In this document: positions 5,784-5,846 of the stretch, piece after piece
How positions within the stretch are numbered: the stretch's first letter is position 1
Layout: every line of letters begins with the position of its first letter
Source: Gemmatimonadales bacterium
GTDB lineage: Bacteria > Gemmatimonadota > Gemmatimonadetes > Gemmatimonadales > GWC2-71-9
Assembly (NCBI GenBank): GCA_013003805.1
Contig: JABDII010000355.1
Coordinates: 1 to 5,846 of the forward strand
Direction of reading: 5' to 3'
DNA: 5,846 nucleotides
Translations under genes and position numbers: made by a program
Notes under the pieces: model-generated
What the model saw: only the letters and a program-made list of their open reading frames with translations
The model's database searches: none
Told to the model about the DNA's origin: nothing

Positions 5784-5846
5784 TCATCTGCTGAGTAGCG
5801 GCATCAGGGCCTCGAGAAAACGCGCCCCCGCCTCGATGGTGACACC
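5784..5846 (-). CDS. C-terminal end of an unidentified gene
   Basis: The minus-strand frame open from the window edge encodes 20 residues (GVTIEAGARFLEALMPLLSR) and ends at TGA. The composition is plausible for a C-terminal helix. It lies in the same direction as the glycosyltransferase and ends 49 bases before its preferred start, or 22 bases before the earliest possible one, which is typical of operon spacing. Too little is present to name a family; a glycan-synthesis neighbour is likely from context only. Confidence 0.5.
   Translation of the reverse strand, partial: GVTIEAGARFLEALMPLLSR

Overview
This is a GC-rich bacterial window (roughly 60-65% G+C by eye) with dense gene packing. A class A penicillin-binding protein and a GT-B sugar transferase make a bacterium with peptidoglycan and surface glycans the obvious source. 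The protein style suggests an environmental phylum such as Gemmatimonadota, but that is a guess from resemblance; nothing here fixes the taxonomy. None of the complete genes has a well-placed Shine-Dalgarno sequence before its start. No tRNA, rRNA, insertion sequence or CRISPR array was seen, and no gene-free stretch exceeds 300 bases. The longest gap between intact genes, 4348-4549, holds a broken regulator gene.

Layout from left to right. Positions 1-615 (minus) hold the N-terminal third or so of a class A penicillin-binding protein: cytoplasmic tail, membrane anchor and glycosyltransferase-51 domain, cut by the window edge. A 127-base divergent intergenic region (616-742) carries weak promoter-like elements in both directions. 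Positions 743-2008 (plus) are tyrosyl-tRNA synthetase, tyrS. Its stop interlocks through a shared CTAG with the stop of a convergent class V PLP-dependent enzyme (2005-3210, minus). A 69-base divergent gap then leads to 3280-4347 (plus), the most unusual gene here: a patatin-like phospholipase fused at its C-terminus to a single-cluster [4Fe-4S] ferredoxin domain. Converging on it from the right are a GT4-type glycosyltransferase (4550-5734, minus) and, just downstream of that, the decayed remnant of a small XRE-family helix-turn-helix regulator (4264-4544, minus). The last 63 bases (5784-5846, minus) are the C-terminal end of an unidentified gene reading into the glycosyltransferase.

Functionally the window is mostly housekeeping and envelope: peptidoglycan polymerisation, tRNA charging, a surface-glycan transferase and lipid hydrolysis. 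The observation most worth following is the lipase-ferredoxin fusion, which suggests redox- or Fe-S-dependent control of an acyl hydrolase. It is transcribed divergently from a desulfurase-fold enzyme that lacks the desulfurase cysteine motif.
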